Assembly: GCA_036501665.1 (NCBI GenBank)
Contig: DASXZW010000069.1
Location: 1-64,000 of the forward strand
Direction of reading: 5' to 3'
Length of the DNA stretch: 64,000 nt
Origin: DATAUD01 sp036501665
GTDB lineage: Bacteria; Verrucomicrobiota; Verrucomicrobiia; Limisphaerales; Palsa-1400
This document shows positions 62,948-64,000 of this stretch, piece by piece; within the stretch, counting starts at the first letter, position 1; each line of letters opens with the position of its first letter. The notes beneath the pieces are model-generated. The model was not told the origin of the DNA and ran no database searches. It saw only the letters and a list, made by a program, of their open reading frames with translations. The position numbers and the translations under genes are program-made.

Positions 62948-63883
62948 TTAGGTCGCGAAGGTTGGCGCATTTTCGCGCAACAGGTTTTCGACGGCTTGCA
63001 GGTCTGGAAGTTCAGGCTGTTGCGCTTTGACGGCGGCTGCGGCGGACGCGAAACGGATTCTGTCTTCGAGCGAATCGCCGCAGGCGAGGCGATACGCGTA
63101 AGCGCCGTGAAAAACATCGCCGCAACCGCTGGTGTTGGTTGCGGGGACTTTGAAAGTTGGATGATGGCGCGGGATTCCGTCCGATGCTTGCGAAACGCTC
63201 CAGCAACCGTTGCGCCCGCTCGTGACGATGGCGGCGGCTCGATTGGGTCGCCATAGGGCCTTGGCGGCGTCGGCGGCGCTTTTTTTTCCCGTCAACGGAC
63301 AGGCGAATTCTTCGGAGAGAATGAGATGGTCCACTTCGTTCAAAACTTCCTCGAAAAGCGGGACCGCATCGTCTTCGATGTCCGCGACGACAGGAACGCC
63401 AAGGCGGCGGGCACATTTTATCGCGCGAAGGTTTCCGGGCATTCCGTAGTGGTCGATGAAAAGAACGCGAGCCTCGCCAATGACGCTTTCCGACGGCTGC
63501 GAAGGATGTGCGCCCATGACTCCACGGACTTCGTAAAAAATATTCCGGCTGCCGGTATTTTGCGCGACGACGATTGTGGAATGGACGACGCCGCCTTCGG
63601 GAAAGCGCGGGGCGTACGAGACATCAACGCCTTCGCTTAGGAAATTATTGGCGACGCAGTCGGAGAGTTCGTCCGTGCCCAAACAACCCGCGAAGGCGCA
63701 GCGCGCGCCCAGCCGAGCGGCGGACACGAGCGCGTTGCCCGTCAGTCCGCCGCATTGGCGATGCCATTTTTCGACGCGGGCCTTCATGTCCGCCGCCGGA
63801 TAGGTCGGGACATAGACAAAGTCGTCCACCGCCGCGCAGCCAAGGCCGAGCACGTCAAAACTTTTTTTGGTGGAAGAACTCAC
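62948..63883 (-). CDS. PfkB-family carbohydrate kinase
   Basis: The protein of about 311 residues, from GTG 63883, has the PfkB opening FDVLGLGCAAVDDFVYVP, the first signature region around GGLTGNALVSAARLGARCAF and the second signature NTSGCGDVFHGAYAY with its catalytic Asp. It phosphorylates a sugar or nucleoside not identifiable from sequence. The frame extends to 63967, but those codons read through hairpin repeat copy B and give a GVSPT repeat, so I take the later start. Confidence 0.85.
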   Translation of the reverse strand: MSSSTKKSFDVLGLGCAAVDDFVYVPTYPAADMKARVEKWHRQCGGLTGNALVSAARLGARCAFAGCLGTDELSDCVANNFLSEGVDVSYAPRFPEGGVVHSTIVVAQNTGSRNIFYEVRGVMGAHPSQPSESVIGEARVLFIDHYGMPGNLRAIKCARRLGVPVVADIEDDAVPLFEEVLNEVDHLILSEEFACPLTGKKSAADAAKALWRPNRAAAIVTSGRNGCWSVSQASDGIPRHHPTFKVPATNTSGCGDVFHGAYAYRLACGDSLEDRIRFASAAAAVKAQQPELPDLQAVENLLRENAPTFAT

Positions 63884-63916
63884 GCCTGATGAGTTAGGTA
63901 AATGACCCAAATCCGT

Positions 63917-63959
63917 CGGCGAGACGCCAACGGAAGTGGGCGAGACGCCCGCGCTCCCC
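63917..63959. repeat. 43-bp hairpin repeat, copy B
   Basis: It shares the first 16 bases and the last 8 with copy A (55294-55336), and overall 36 of 43. Its stem is GTGGGC-GAGAC-GCCCGC, differing from copy A at paired positions on both sides. It lies just upstream of the PfkB kinase gene, as copy A lies upstream of the WD40 gene. Confidence 0.6.
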
Positions 63960-64000
63960 ATGCGCAAGAATTCTTATAATGGATTTGGCTAACGCCCCAC

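Noticed and set aside
1..64000. CRISPR arrays, rRNA genes and insertion sequences
   Set aside because: I found no regularly spaced direct repeats, no rRNA signature and no transposase with terminal inverted repeats in the window.

Overview
The window looks like a chromosomal stretch of a verrucomicrobium, possibly Pedosphaera/Limisphaera-like; this is an inference. The right half carries a cluster typical of Planctomycetota and Verrucomicrobiota: WD40 plus cytochrome c, DUF1549/DUF1553 and DUF1501 proteins. It also has DUF6655, PF15887-type metallopeptidase and YtcA genes, and hairpin repeats in front of genes. The left half is a patchwork of acquired segments with several broken genes and tRNA fragments at or near its joins.

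1-8023: a defence-type island. After a truncated ThiF/E1-like remnant comes a tightly overlapping five-gene plus-strand operon (852-6006). It encodes an XRE regulator, a PD-(D/E)XK nuclease with a predicted 4Fe-4S cluster, a long prokaryotic Argonaute with an apparently complete DEDD tetrad, a 120-residue protein of unknown family, and a HExxH metallopeptidase. I regard this as the most likely undescribed system in the window. A minus-strand DUF488-DUF488-dual-OB cassette, with a frameshift in the dual-OB gene, converges on it. A tRNA-Arg(CCT)-like gene with a mispaired acceptor stem follows.

8157-15757: a mobilisation module with a MobF relaxase-helicase, a VirD4/TrwB-type coupling protein, a ParA-like ATPase and small accessory proteins. 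It surrounds a 455-bp block packed with perfect inverted repeats, a candidate oriT or centromere. No type IV secretion channel genes are present.

16005-35814: an efflux and small-molecule metabolism island. Two paralogous LysR regulators share an 18-bp operator-like site. The island also holds a frameshifted alpha/beta hydrolase, two PEP-mutase/isocitrate-lyase family paralogues, a complete RND tripartite pump, a broken MFS transporter, DUF1272, DUF7002, SDR and DUF1330 genes, and an HxlR regulator divergent from a second RND operon. The outer membrane factor of the second pump is cut and joined to a 5'-truncated HNH endonuclease gene at about 35815.

36279-46082: a DUF4209 protein with a HEPN-like motif, a probable RtcB fragment, a 3' tRNA-Arg(ACG) fragment, an MdtNOP/YtcA-like efflux operon, an NmrA-family protein, the tail of a large surface protein and a probable toxin-antitoxin pair.

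46364-63883: mostly minus-strand chromosomal genes. They include lipoproteins, a SUMF1-family protein, the cytochrome/DUF1549/DUF1501 cluster, a tannase/feruloyl esterase, a UxaC-like amidohydrolase and a PfkB kinase. The longest reading frames of three genes run back into repeat or hairpin sequence, so I moved their starts inward.
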